From assembly GCA_009391225.1 (NCBI GenBank), contig VEXC01000010.1, forward strand, positions 1 through 41,478: 41,478 nt of DNA, in the 5' to 3' direction. This DNA is from SAR202 cluster bacterium AC-647-N09_OGT_505m (GTDB lineage: Bacteria; Chloroflexota; Dehalococcoidia; UBA2985). The notes below the pieces were generated by a model. That model was not told the DNA's origin. It saw nothing but the letters and a program-made list of their open reading frames with translations, and did not search any database. Positions within the stretch are counted from its first letter, which is position 1, and the number at the start of each line of letters is the position of its first letter. The translations under genes were made by a program, and so were the position numbers. This document shows, one piece after another, positions 34,764 through 41,478 of the stretch.

Positions 34764-35969
34764 TTACTCAATTGGGTTAGATGTCAGAGATGCAACCACA
34801 TCATCTTTCGTCACTCCACCTATTATGTGACCATCACTACTGACAACCACAATTTGGTCGTTACCACTCCCAAATTGTTGCAGAACACTTTCCAACGTAG
34901 TGTCTTCCGCACAGCAGGGCGTAGATGTATTGAGAGGCGGTGTTGTGTCAGCCATGACAGACTCACGTCTGCCACGAATACTAGCGGATTCCAATGTGCC
35001 CACAAATTTATCGTGTTCATCTACCACACAAACTAAACTGGAGTCTTCAATAGCACGATCATTGAGCAGGTGCTCGTGAATCTGGTCGATTTTAATGATT
35101 GGTAGGGGGCGTGCAACTGACGACGCCGTCAGTACTTTTGAACGTGGCACATCTTCGACGAAATCCCTCACATATTCATTGACTGGATTCATTATAACGT
35201 CGGTCGGCGTGCCTATCTGGATAAATCTTCCGTCTTTCATTATGGCAACCCGATCCCCCAGCTTAACTGCCTCGATGATATCATGGGTAATGAAGACAAT
35301 TGTTTTCTTCACTTTCCTCTGAAGATTTAGCAGTTCATTCTGCATGTCTCGTCGTATAAGGGGATCCAGGGCACTGAATGGCTCATCGAATAACAATATC
35401 TCTGGATCTACGGCAAGTGCACGCGCTAAACCAACTCTCTGTTGCATACCACCGCTTAGCTCGTGCGGATAGTTATACTCCCAACCCAATAATCCAACCA
35501 ATTCTATAACCTCCAACGCTCGGCTGGATCTTAATGAACGATTCATGCCTTGTATTTCTAATCCATATGCTACGTTATCAAGCACATTCTTATGAGGTAA
35601 GTTCCCGAAGTGTTGGAAGACCATAGCTACCTTGTGTCTCCTGAACTCCCTTAACGCGCGGCTATCCATTGCCCCTATTTCTTCACCATCGATCCAAATT
35701 TCCCCGCTAGTGGCTTCAATCAGACGACTTAAGCAACGGACCAATGTGGATTTGCCGCTTCCTGAAAGGCCCATGATCACGAATGTCTCCCCTATCTGAA
35801 CATCAAATGAAACATCCCGGACTGCCACTACTGCTCCAGTTCTGGCAAGCAACTCCTCACGCGACTCATGGCTTCCAAGGGATTGTAATTGTCGGCTTGG
35901 GTCATCACCGAATATCTTGTACAGATTCCGACAGGATATGCGATGTTCAATGTTATTATGGCTATTCAT
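34764..35969 (-). CDS. Glycine-betaine-type ABC ATPase with CBS domains
   Basis: A 401-residue ProV/OpuAA-type ATPase. It has the typical long N-terminal region before the core, Walker [10 protein letters not shown] (about 67-75), signature LSGGMQQR, Walker B EILLFDEP and switch His in VFITHD. After the core (about 260) come two CBS motifs (to 401), which in OpuA sense ionic strength and gate transport. I take ATG 35969 as start; TTG 35984 would add five residues. It begins the operon and lies just after the interleaved inverted repeats at 35998-36039. Confidence 0.92.
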   Translation of the reverse strand: MNSHNNIEHRISCRNLYKIFGDDPSRQLQSLGSHESREELLARTGAVVAVRDVSFDVQIGETFVIMGLSGSGKSTLVRCLSRLIEATSGEIWIDGEEIGAMDSRALREFRRHKVAMVFQHFGNLPHKNVLDNVAYGLEIQGMNRSLRSSRALEVIELVGLLGWEYNYPHELSGGMQQRVGLARALAVDPEILLFDEPFSALDPLIRRDMQNELLNLQRKVKKTIVFITHDIIEAVKLGDRVAIMKDGRFIQIGTPTDVIMNPVNEYVRDFVEDVPRSKVLTASSVARPLPIIKIDQIHEHLLNDRAIEDSSLVCVVDEHDKFVGTLESASIRGRRESVMADTTPPLNTSTPCCAEDTTLESVLQQFGSGNDQIVVVSSDGHIIGGVTKDDVVASLTSNPIE

Positions 35970-35997
35970 TGGTGTATCTCTCAAAAACTATATGCTG

Positions 35998-36039
35998 ATA
36001 TGGCCTGACCACTGAACAGGCCATATTCGGCAGTGGTCA
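35998..36039 (-). promoter_or_regulatory. Two interleaved perfect inverted repeats upstream of betaine transporter
   Basis: Stem 1 has arms ATATGGCCTG (35998-36007) and CAGGCCATAT (36017-36026), 10 bp perfect. Stem 2 has arms TGACCACTG (36006-36014) and CAGTGGTCA (36031-36039), 9 bp perfect. The arms alternate along the minus strand (stem 2, stem 1, stem 2, stem 1), so full hairpins exclude each other or form a pseudoknot. They lie 29-70 nt before the likely start codon of the ATPase gene, in its promoter or 5' leader. It could be an RNA switch or a pair of overlapping operators. Confidence 0.6.
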
Positions 36040-36443
36040 ATTTGATCTCATAACCTACGCCCGCGAAAATCCTGTTTCAAAGAGGTTGTGTGCGAACCGG
36101 AACAGGGAATCAGCCTTTAATTGGCACGGCTTGACCGTGGGGTGGTCTAGCGGGAGAGGGAATGATACGGGATGAAGTTTAGAGCTATGGCTCGCAGGGT
36201 AGGATATAACCCGGACTGCATGGGTTGTGTCCATGATAACCCAAGGCCATATTAACCGCACCATCGCAGCGGCTGGGCCTCAGGTGGATGATACGCGCGT
36301 GCCCGAAGAGCAATTCAGAAGACTCGTTCATACGCATCGTATTACCTCCTTTCTGGACAGGGTTGCTGCGACCAATTGATTGGTATCCTATTGATATGGC
36401 GGCTGCTTGTCAAGTCAATAAAATAGCGCTCGAAGGCCCTGGA

Positions 36444-36462
36444 GCAAGCATATTATGCTTGC
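36444..36462. repeat. Perfect 8-bp hairpin
   Basis: GCAAGCAT-ATT-ATGCTTGC. There is no T-run on either side, so it is not a standard terminator. No adjacent gene explains it. Confidence 0.4.
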
Positions 36463-36757
36463 GCTTGGGACCATATGCATGTATTCGTAAGATATAGACT
36501 GTATGGCATACGAAATATGACTCACGGAGCTTGGTTCAGGAGATGGCCTGGTAGTATTCGTGATAATGATGATAGGTGGGGTATGTCTTGGGAATATATA
36601 GCAATTCATTGTCTCGCAAATGGAAAGAGAGCCGATTCATGAAATGCCATCGTGCCCTGACCGGCTAACTCTGCTAGCGTAAAATCGGGATTCTAGGGAT
36701 GACTGACGTGAATATATTGCACAGGAGCGGGGCCGCTTTGAACGGTCTTCCAAAGAG

Positions 36758-37015
36758 TTGTTCCGAGAGAAGAGGAAGTTGCTTCTGGTGCCAAGTGTCT
36801 ATGAGCCACCGGCTAGTACAGAAGAAGGTGGTGCCATCTCGCAAAGATATTTAGGCCGGATGCAATACCTGATTGCATCCCTGGAATCTGGTCTTATGCC
36901 GACAAAGCACATCAGCAACAAGGTGGCTATTGGGTCTACAATTGGTTCACCCACGGAATCCTATAAGCAATCTTCTGGCTTCTTGATGGCTCTTTTCTCT
37001 TTGAATCTCTTTTAA
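36758..37015 (+). pseudogene. Possible gene remnant, unrecognised
   Basis: A frame open from 36707 to TAA 37015. From the TTG at 36758 it gives 85 residues (MFREKRKLLLVPSVYEPPAS...HISNKVAIGSTIGSPTESYK). The sequence looks protein-like, but there is no good start or ribosome-binding site and no family I know. The open frame upstream (REYIAQERGRFERSSKEL) also reads like protein, so this could be the tail of a 5'-truncated gene. Its end overlaps the DinB-like gene by 4 nt, tail to tail. Confidence 0.3.
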
Positions 37016-37464
37016 GCAGAGGATAGTCCTTCTCTAGGGCGAATCTCGTCCTTGAGTTGGGCTAAGTGTTCTTCAACGTGTGCAACACATAATGCAAGGG
37101 TGTCCAGGACCGTCAGAGGCTCGAGACTCATCCACCCAGTGCGGTTCATCTCCTTAGGTGTCAACACCCTGGCAATACTTAGCGCATCGTCTACGCGGCT
37201 TAAGGCCTGTTCCACACATCGCTTCCATTCCGTTTCGGGGTCATAGACGTCAAGCTGCGGACTTTCCTCGTTCAGGAACTGACGGGCCATGTCTTGATAG
37301 TAGGATTCGCCCAAGTGTTCCAGCAGGTCTCCTACAGACCACTCAGTACCACGCATCCCGACATCCGATGTAACCTCTGAGAGGCAACGTTCAAGCAATG
37401 CGCGGGATGTTACAAGTCGTGTAACCAGTGCGTCACGGCGTTCCTCATTGAACTCTGCAGTCAT
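37012..37464 (-). CDS. DinB-like four-helix protein
   Basis: A 150-residue protein with the pattern of the DinB/YfiT-like four-helix superfamily: VGDLLEHLGESYYQDM near 44-60 gives one metal His, and CVAHVEEHLAQL near 127-138 gives the H-x3-H pair. Such proteins bind a metal and some act as thiol- or mycothiol/bacillithiol-dependent transferases; function here is unknown. GGAGGT directly precedes ATG 37464. Confidence 0.75.
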   Translation of the reverse strand: MTAEFNEERRDALVTRLVTSRALLERCLSEVTSDVGMRGTEWSVGDLLEHLGESYYQDMARQFLNEESPQLDVYDPETEWKRCVEQALSRVDDALSIARVLTPKEMNRTGWMSLEPLTVLDTLALCVAHVEEHLAQLKDEIRPREGLSSA

Positions 37465-38047
37465 GTAGTACCTCCATCCAATGATTTAGCCTCATTCTAT
37501 CATTCAGTGTTAGCCTCTACTAAATGGGCGGCCTGTCTATACTTCAGAGGTGTTATCAAGCAACAACTGCAGCACACTTTGGAGCCACCCTTTATCGAAG
37601 GCAAAATATCTCATACATTTACTCAGCACTCCCGCAATTGAACGGCCGCCATCTGAACAACCGCCTCTTGGTTGTAACCACATTCCCTGAGGGGCTATAG
37701 TTGGGAGATTCAGCAAATCTAGCTGAACCATAGGGAAACCATAGGGATTAGATGCAGTCGAGGTATTGAGATATATATTCACCTACTCCACAATGAGTTA
37801 TTAGATCCTAGCTAAATAAGAAAATGACAAACCGATTTTGGATTGAATCTGAAGGCAAACCACAGTGACTGATGTACGTGTGTCCATTTGCACTGTCTTG
37901 AACCCAGGATTCGTTCCAAAGCTTGATTAGGAATTCTAGGCCGTAAAGTGCCAGTGGATTCTTGACAATGTATATGATAGCTATCTCTGAGCGAGCAAAT
38001 CTTTGTACGAGATGGCTACTAATTGATTAGAGAGGAAGGTTCTTCGG
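37465..38047. other. Intergenic region between divergent genes
   Basis: A minus-strand frame at 37537-37782 (81 codons, GTG start) has no recognisable sequence, and I do not call it a gene. A small direct repeat ACCATAGGGA occurs twice near 37728-37750. Promoters for both flanking genes are expected here but are not clear by eye. Confidence 0.4.
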
Positions 38048-38725
38048 ATGAGTTCTGGGAGTTTTGACCTGGCCCCAGGTGTCACCGGCTATGAACTGGA
38101 CCCATCCCGGGAAGATGAGGTAGGAGTCCCACTCACACTCCACACCACACAAGGCAACCTTCGAGTAGCCCTCCACAGGTCTCACTCTCCCAGCAGTGGG
38201 ATTGTTTGGGTCTATGGCGCTTGGGGAGGGCTCGATGGTCCCGCGGACGGCATTTACCCTACGGTGGCAGAGGATTTGCTAACGAGAAGCCTTACCTCGT
38301 TGCGAGTGGACTACCGCGACCCCAGGGACCTCTCTAAGTCTGTGTTGGATACCCTGGCCGGGGTTTCTTTCCTCAAGTATCTGGGCTGCAGTAAGGTGGC
38401 CCTAGTGGGCCATTCTTTCGGGGGAGCTGTGGTAATCAGTGCAGCTCCCTTGAGCCAGGAGGTCACGGCAGTGGTCGCCCTTTCCAGCCAGACGGCCGGT
38501 GCCCGGAATGTTTCCATGGTCTCGCCACGACCCATTCTCTTGGTGCATGGAGAGGCTGATACGCGGCTTCCTCCTTCTTGTTCCCAGGACATCTATCAAT
38601 GGGCTAAAGAACCAAAGGAGTTGGTGCTCTTCCCTGGGGCCACGCACGGACTCCGCCAGTGCAAAGACCAGCTCCGTGACTTGCTGAATGAATGGCTAAC
38701 TCGGAACTTGGAGAAGCCCAGATAG
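38048..38725 (+). CDS. Alpha/beta hydrolase
   Basis: A 225-residue alpha/beta-hydrolase fold protein. The nucleophile elbow is GHSFGG (Ser123). Asp171 (HGEADTRLP) and His200 (GATHGL) complete the triad, and VYGAWGG (55-61) fits the oxyanion region. No signal peptide, so cytoplasmic. It resembles dienelactone-hydrolase-like or serine-peptidase-like esterases; substrate unknown. AGGAAGG lies about nine bases before ATG 38048. It is convergent with the iron-type ABC operon. Confidence 0.87.
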   Translation: MSSGSFDLAPGVTGYELDPSREDEVGVPLTLHTTQGNLRVALHRSHSPSSGIVWVYGAWGGLDGPADGIYPTVAEDLLTRSLTSLRVDYRDPRDLSKSVLDTLAGVSFLKYLGCSKVALVGHSFGGAVVISAAPLSQEVTAVVALSSQTAGARNVSMVSPRPILLVHGEADTRLPPSCSQDIYQWAKEPKELVLFPGATHGLRQCKDQLRDLLNEWLTRNLEKPR

Positions 38726-38772
38726 CCTCTATTCCATCCTAGCTGCTATTCACCAGACGTAGCAGAAAACCC

Positions 38773-39474
38773 TTATGTGGTCAACCGCCATCGGATGTCG
38801 CTCGGAGGAGGGCCATCATAGCCCAGAGTGCTATCCTGCAACACCAGAAGTCTGCTGGCAAACTCCTCGGCGAGATCCATATCGTGTGTAGTCAAGAGAA
38901 TCCCTCTGCCTTCAGTTGCCAAATCTGAGAGGAGCCTGAAGAATGTTCGTCTAGCTTCGAAGTCCAGAGCGTGAAGGGATTCGTCCAGTAACAAGAATTC
39001 CTTCTCCTGGGCTAGGCAGAAAGCGAGCCATGACCGTTGCTTCTCTCCTCCAGACAGTTGCTGGAAGGTACGGTGAGACATATGTTCCATTTCGCAGCGG
39101 GTGAGACTTTTATCGGCTATCTCAAGGTCTGCTTCACTGGGTCGCCAGCCCAGACCGTTACTGGCTCGAAATCTCCCCAAAGCCACTAATTCTCGTACGT
39201 TTAGGTACGGTGGGTCGGATACGCCCTGGGGCAATACCGCAAAATGATTGGCCGTATCCCTTTCTCGAATTAGAGTTGTGTCCTGATCACCAATGAATAT
39301 GCTCCCCTGACTTGGTTTGATGTGGCCGGCTATGAGTTGAAAGAGAGTGCTCTTGCCAGCCCCATTCTTTCCCAATAGGCATATGAAGGTTCCGGAGTCT
39401 ATTGTGGTGGTAACATCCTTCAGTATAGGCTGAGAGCCATATGAAAAATGAACCCCACTTAGTTTGATGTTCAT
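38773..39474 (-). CDS. Iron/haem/cobalamin-type ABC ATPase (FecE/BtuD-like)
   Basis: A 233-residue ATPase of the FecCD-type importer family. Walker A is LGKNGAGKS (34-42), signature LSGGEKQR, Walker B FLLLDES and switch His in LLTTHD. Walker B has Ser where Pro is common after the catalytic acid (LLLDESLHALD). Its ATG overlaps the stop of the permease gene by 4 nt (ATGA), a sign of coupled translation. It powers uptake of an iron complex, haem or corrinoid. Confidence 0.92.
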   Translation of the reverse strand: MNIKLSGVHFSYGSQPILKDVTTTIDSGTFICLLGKNGAGKSTLFQLIAGHIKPSQGSIFIGDQDTTLIRERDTANHFAVLPQGVSDPPYLNVRELVALGRFRASNGLGWRPSEADLEIADKSLTRCEMEHMSHRTFQQLSGGEKQRSWLAFCLAQEKEFLLLDESLHALDFEARRTFFRLLSDLATEGRGILLTTHDMDLAEEFASRLLVLQDSTLGYDGPPPSDIRWRLTT

Positions 39475-40445
39475 GCAATTCGCCTAGCAACGTAGATCAT
39501 CATGGGAGCCCCTATGATTGTGGTAACCATACCAACTGGCACCTCAGATGGCATGAAGGCCAATCTGGCTATCTGGTCTGCATATAATGTCAAAACCGCC
39601 CCTAGTGGAATAGACGTTAATATGATACGCCTCGCGTCATATCCTACTAAAAGCCGGGCTATATGCGGAACTAACAGTCCAACAAAGCCTACCATACCTC
39701 CCACCGCAACCGCGGTCCCACCAAGTATTCCAGCGGAAGCCATGGCTACAATGCGAGTTCGGCCTGGTTCAGCACCGAGGCTAGCAGCAATACGATCACC
39801 GAGAGTAAGCAAGTTAAGGCGCCCTGAAATCACAATTGACAATGCTAAACCAAGACTCATAAATGGCAGTGCTGGAATGAGATCTTGCCATCCCCGATTG
39901 GTCAGACTCCCCCCTATAAAGGCAAGCGAGTGCTGTGTGAAAACCCTCGAATGCACCAGAATACCCGTAGCACATGCTAAACAAAGAGCTGCAACGGAAA
40001 CCCCAATCAGAGCCAGCCTCGCTGGGCTGATCTCCCCTTTAGAGGCGAACCAAGCAATGACGCTTGCTCCTAGAATAGAAGCGACTACTGAGACTGCAAC
40101 CAGGTTCCAAGGTCCTAGTTGTATCACTCCTGTGAAAGACAATGCCTGAATCACCACAGCGCCGCCACCCACTCCGAAAATTTGTGGGTCTCCCAGAGGA
40201 TTCCGGGTGGAAAGCTGAAGCAAAGATCCAGCCACACCGAGACAGCACCCAACAAGCAAACTTGCTGCAACTCTCGGCATACGCAGGCTCCATACTACTA
40301 GTTCAGCACTAGTGTCACCATTGGAAACCAAGGCTGTTAACAACGTCTGGAAATCAAATTTGGCAGGCCCAAATGCTATGCCAATCAGGACGCCCAGAAA
40401 CAGAAAGACTGCCAGGGTACTCTGCACAGAAACAAGTCCCAACAC
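39471..40445 (-). CDS. Iron/haem/cobalamin-type ABC permease (FecD/BtuC-like)
   Basis: A 324-residue permease with about ten transmembrane helices. Family marks are LRMPRVAASLLVGCCLGVAG and RNPLGDPQIFGVGGGA near the N-terminal third, and GMVGFVGLLVPHIARLLVG toward the C-terminus. Length matches BtuC/FecD (about 330). It lies 14 nt after the binding-protein gene and overlaps the ATPase gene. Confidence 0.93.
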   Translation of the reverse strand: MLGLVSVQSTLAVFLFLGVLIGIAFGPAKFDFQTLLTALVSNGDTSAELVVWSLRMPRVAASLLVGCCLGVAGSLLQLSTRNPLGDPQIFGVGGGAVVIQALSFTGVIQLGPWNLVAVSVVASILGASVIAWFASKGEISPARLALIGVSVAALCLACATGILVHSRVFTQHSLAFIGGSLTNRGWQDLIPALPFMSLGLALSIVISGRLNLLTLGDRIAASLGAEPGRTRIVAMASAGILGGTAVAVGGMVGFVGLLVPHIARLLVGYDARRIILTSIPLGAVLTLYADQIARLAFMPSEVPVGMVTTIIGAPMMIYVARRIA

Positions 40446-40459
40446 TGATACCCTACCCT

Positions 40460-41128
40460 CTAATACACGGAAGAAGACGGGTTCAAAAGACCAGCGATTT
40501 CCTCAACTGCATCTACTATCCTCGGACCCGGAGCCGATAATAGCAAATCGGAACTTACTTCGTAGAGATTGCCAGTGACTACCGCCGGCAGACTTCCAAA
40601 TCCTGGAACCCTCGGGAGCATGTCGGATAGTCTAGGAGCAGGTGCTGGTGCTGGAGAAATCGTCAGAACAATATCAGGGTTACTGGATATAGCTTGTTCC
40701 GCTGAGAAAATCGTGAACCCGGGAAAAGGCCCTGAATCAGGCAGTCCTTCTGCAACATTGGAGAGCCCCAATATATTAACTACTGCTCCAGGATACGAGT
40801 CAGGCTTGGCAGCGTATATGTTACGGTCAGCATCAGATATGAGTACCAGGACGCTTTGAGCCACTGTTGTAGAGTCCATCACAGCCTTAATGCGACTTCC
40901 AATCTCTGTTATAGCCAGCCCCGCCTCTTCTTCTTGGTCAATCACCTGGCCCATTAAAGTTAGGCCGTCCTCTACATCTTGCACTGACGTAGCCCTGACC
41001 GCAATCACAGGGACATTCACCCTTGCCAATACCTGAGATAGATGGCCTTGGGTAATGGCCTCAATCAGAATCAAATCAGGCTCCAAAGCCACTATGGCCT
41101 CCACACTGGGATTATATGCACTACCCAC
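40460..41128 (-). CDS. ABC substrate-binding protein, 3' part after an in-frame TAG
   Basis: The main body of a haem/cobalamin/siderophore binding protein: VEAIVALEPDLILIEAITQG, then the typical alpha-backbone and C-terminal lobe (PGFTIFSAEQAISSNPDIVLT). The frame stays open back to 41200, where it meets TAG (41201-41203). The codons in between (RIGGTAIGRDAGSTFPSALASLPTV) continue the family sequence, so the GTG at 41128 is not the true start. The gene is really 40460-41443 with one nonsense codon. The last two genes of the operon look intact. Confidence 0.8.
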   Translation of the reverse strand: MGSAYNPSVEAIVALEPDLILIEAITQGHLSQVLARVNVPVIAVRATSVQDVEDGLTLMGQVIDQEEEAGLAITEIGSRIKAVMDSTTVAQSVLVLISDADRNIYAAKPDSYPGAVVNILGLSNVAEGLPDSGPFPGFTIFSAEQAISSNPDIVLTISPAPAPAPRLSDMLPRVPGFGSLPAVVTGNLYEVSSDLLLSAPGPRIVDAVEEIAGLLNPSSSVY

Positions 41129-41200
41129 TGTCGGTAACGATGCTAATGCTGATGGGAAAGTTGAGCCTGCGTCCCTGCCGATTGCAGTTCCACCAATACG

Positions 41201-41443
41201 CTACAACATTTCCGTGGCAGTCGGACTGATACTCACTATACGCGATGGGTTCTGACTGACCACAATTGACTCTCCCAACGCATCGGTGACTGTGAGAGGA
41301 GATTGAACACCAACCGGTGTCGGCGCGGCAGTCTCGGTGGGCACCAGAGTCGGAGATGGCTCAGAACCACACGCCATCAAAACCATCAAACTAAGAGCAA
41401 CTGCATGACCCAATGCCAACCGCAAGACGCTCTGAATAATCAT
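41201..41443 (-). CDS. ABC substrate-binding lipoprotein, 5' part ending at an in-frame TAG
   Basis: An 80-residue frame with a lipoprotein signal (ALGHAVALSLMVLMAC), a Thr/Pro-rich linker, then LTVTDALGESIVVSQNP, SRIVSISPTATEML and TAG. In relatives the next residue is usually Tyr or Phe, as in TEML[YF]. A single change of TAC or TAT to TAG would explain it. GAGGAAAGG lies upstream of ATG 41443. The same frame continues in 40460-41128. Either a pseudogene, an assembly error or read-through. Confidence 0.75.
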   Translation of the reverse strand: MIIQSVLRLALGHAVALSLMVLMACGSEPSPTLVPTETAAPTPVGVQSPLTVTDALGESIVVSQNPSRIVSISPTATEML

Positions 41444-41478
41444 CGAACACCTTTCCTCGCGTTAGAGCGAGACTATTC

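Larger units (their letters stand above)
35985..37011. other. Long intergenic region upstream of the betaine operon
   Basis: About 1 kb with few genes. It holds the interleaved inverted repeats (35998-36039), a small repeat CATGG-GTTGTGT-CCATG (about 36217-36234), and a perfect hairpin GCAAGCAT-ATT-ATGCTTGC (36444-36462). It also holds a plus-strand frame toward its right end (36758-37015, listed separately). No other coding sequence is supported. Confidence 0.45.

Noticed and set aside
36204..36226. GATATAACCCGG as a ninth copy of the promoter-like element
   Set aside because: Only the TATA...CCC part matches; the CTGACGGG spacer is absent.
38740..38775. CTGCTA...TAGCAG hairpin between convergent genes as terminator
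   Set aside because: The adjoining run is A on the plus strand and precedes the hairpin on the minus strand, so polarity is wrong for both genes.
1..41478. CRISPR array
   Set aside because: No regularly spaced direct repeats and no cas genes; the only tandem repeats are inside the LRR/pentapeptide gene.
41444..41478. CTCGC...GCGAG hairpin before the binding-protein gene as a riboswitch
   Set aside because: Only 35 nt of leader are in the window; too little to judge.

Overview
This is bacterial DNA with roughly balanced base composition, frequent TTG starts, Shine-Dalgarno sites, many lipoproteins and a tRNA with an encoded CCA. The mix of families (YVTN/di-haem lipoprotein, YHYH lipoprotein, zinc-ribbon fusions, several ABC importers, a polytopic protein resembling annotated fenitrothion hydrolases) would suit an uncultured Chloroflexota lineage such as SAR202/Dehalococcoidia. 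That placement is an inference from memory of family distribution, not something the sequence proves.

Layout. 1-1770: the end of one MFS transporter and a second, convergent MFS gene. 2003-6852: a three-gene MacB-type ABC operon (ATPase, 1041-aa permease, ATPase with a C-terminal zinc ribbon). 7121-8896: a small Cys/His-rich protein, a gene-poor patch with repeats, and a PD-(D/E)XK nuclease-like protein. 9009-10549: a zinc-ribbon/LRR/pentapeptide/TPR protein split by a frameshift. 10715-16576: a very large lipoprotein followed by a beta-propeller/di-haem cytochrome c lipoprotein. 16970-18223: an MFS transporter whose 5' end lies in copied leader DNA. 18438-20230: RNase D, a tyrosine-recombinase remnant and tRNA-Thr(CGT). 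20697-22670: a membrane-anchored thioredoxin with an in-frame UGA at the first Cys of CXXC, then HpcH/HpaI aldolase and RidA genes. 22974-25324: a small membrane protein, a YHYH lipoprotein, an IscA-like protein and a 32-aa zinc-ribbon protein. 25726-28669: a three-gene cell-surface operon ending in the polytopic protein. 28899-35969: a small ABM-like protein and a glycine-betaine-type ABC operon continuing into a methyltransferase and a kinase. 37012-41443: a DinB-like protein, an alpha/beta hydrolase, and an iron/haem/cobalamin-type ABC importer whose binding-protein gene carries an in-frame TAG.

Three things stand out. First, the thioredoxin reads through UGA exactly at a redox cysteine, and a SECIS-like hairpin follows at a suitable distance, so it is a candidate selenoprotein. 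Second, a conserved promoter-like element (core CTGACGGGTTATAATG on the minus strand) recurs eight times, always in the same orientation, usually upstream of minus-strand genes. Several copies also carry the start of a lipoprotein signal peptide, as if promoter-plus-leader cassettes had been duplicated. Third, two interleaved perfect inverted repeats precede the betaine-transporter operon.

One caution: the window has one clear frameshift and one in-frame TAG, so assembly error or gene decay must be weighed whenever a stop codon is given a biological reading.
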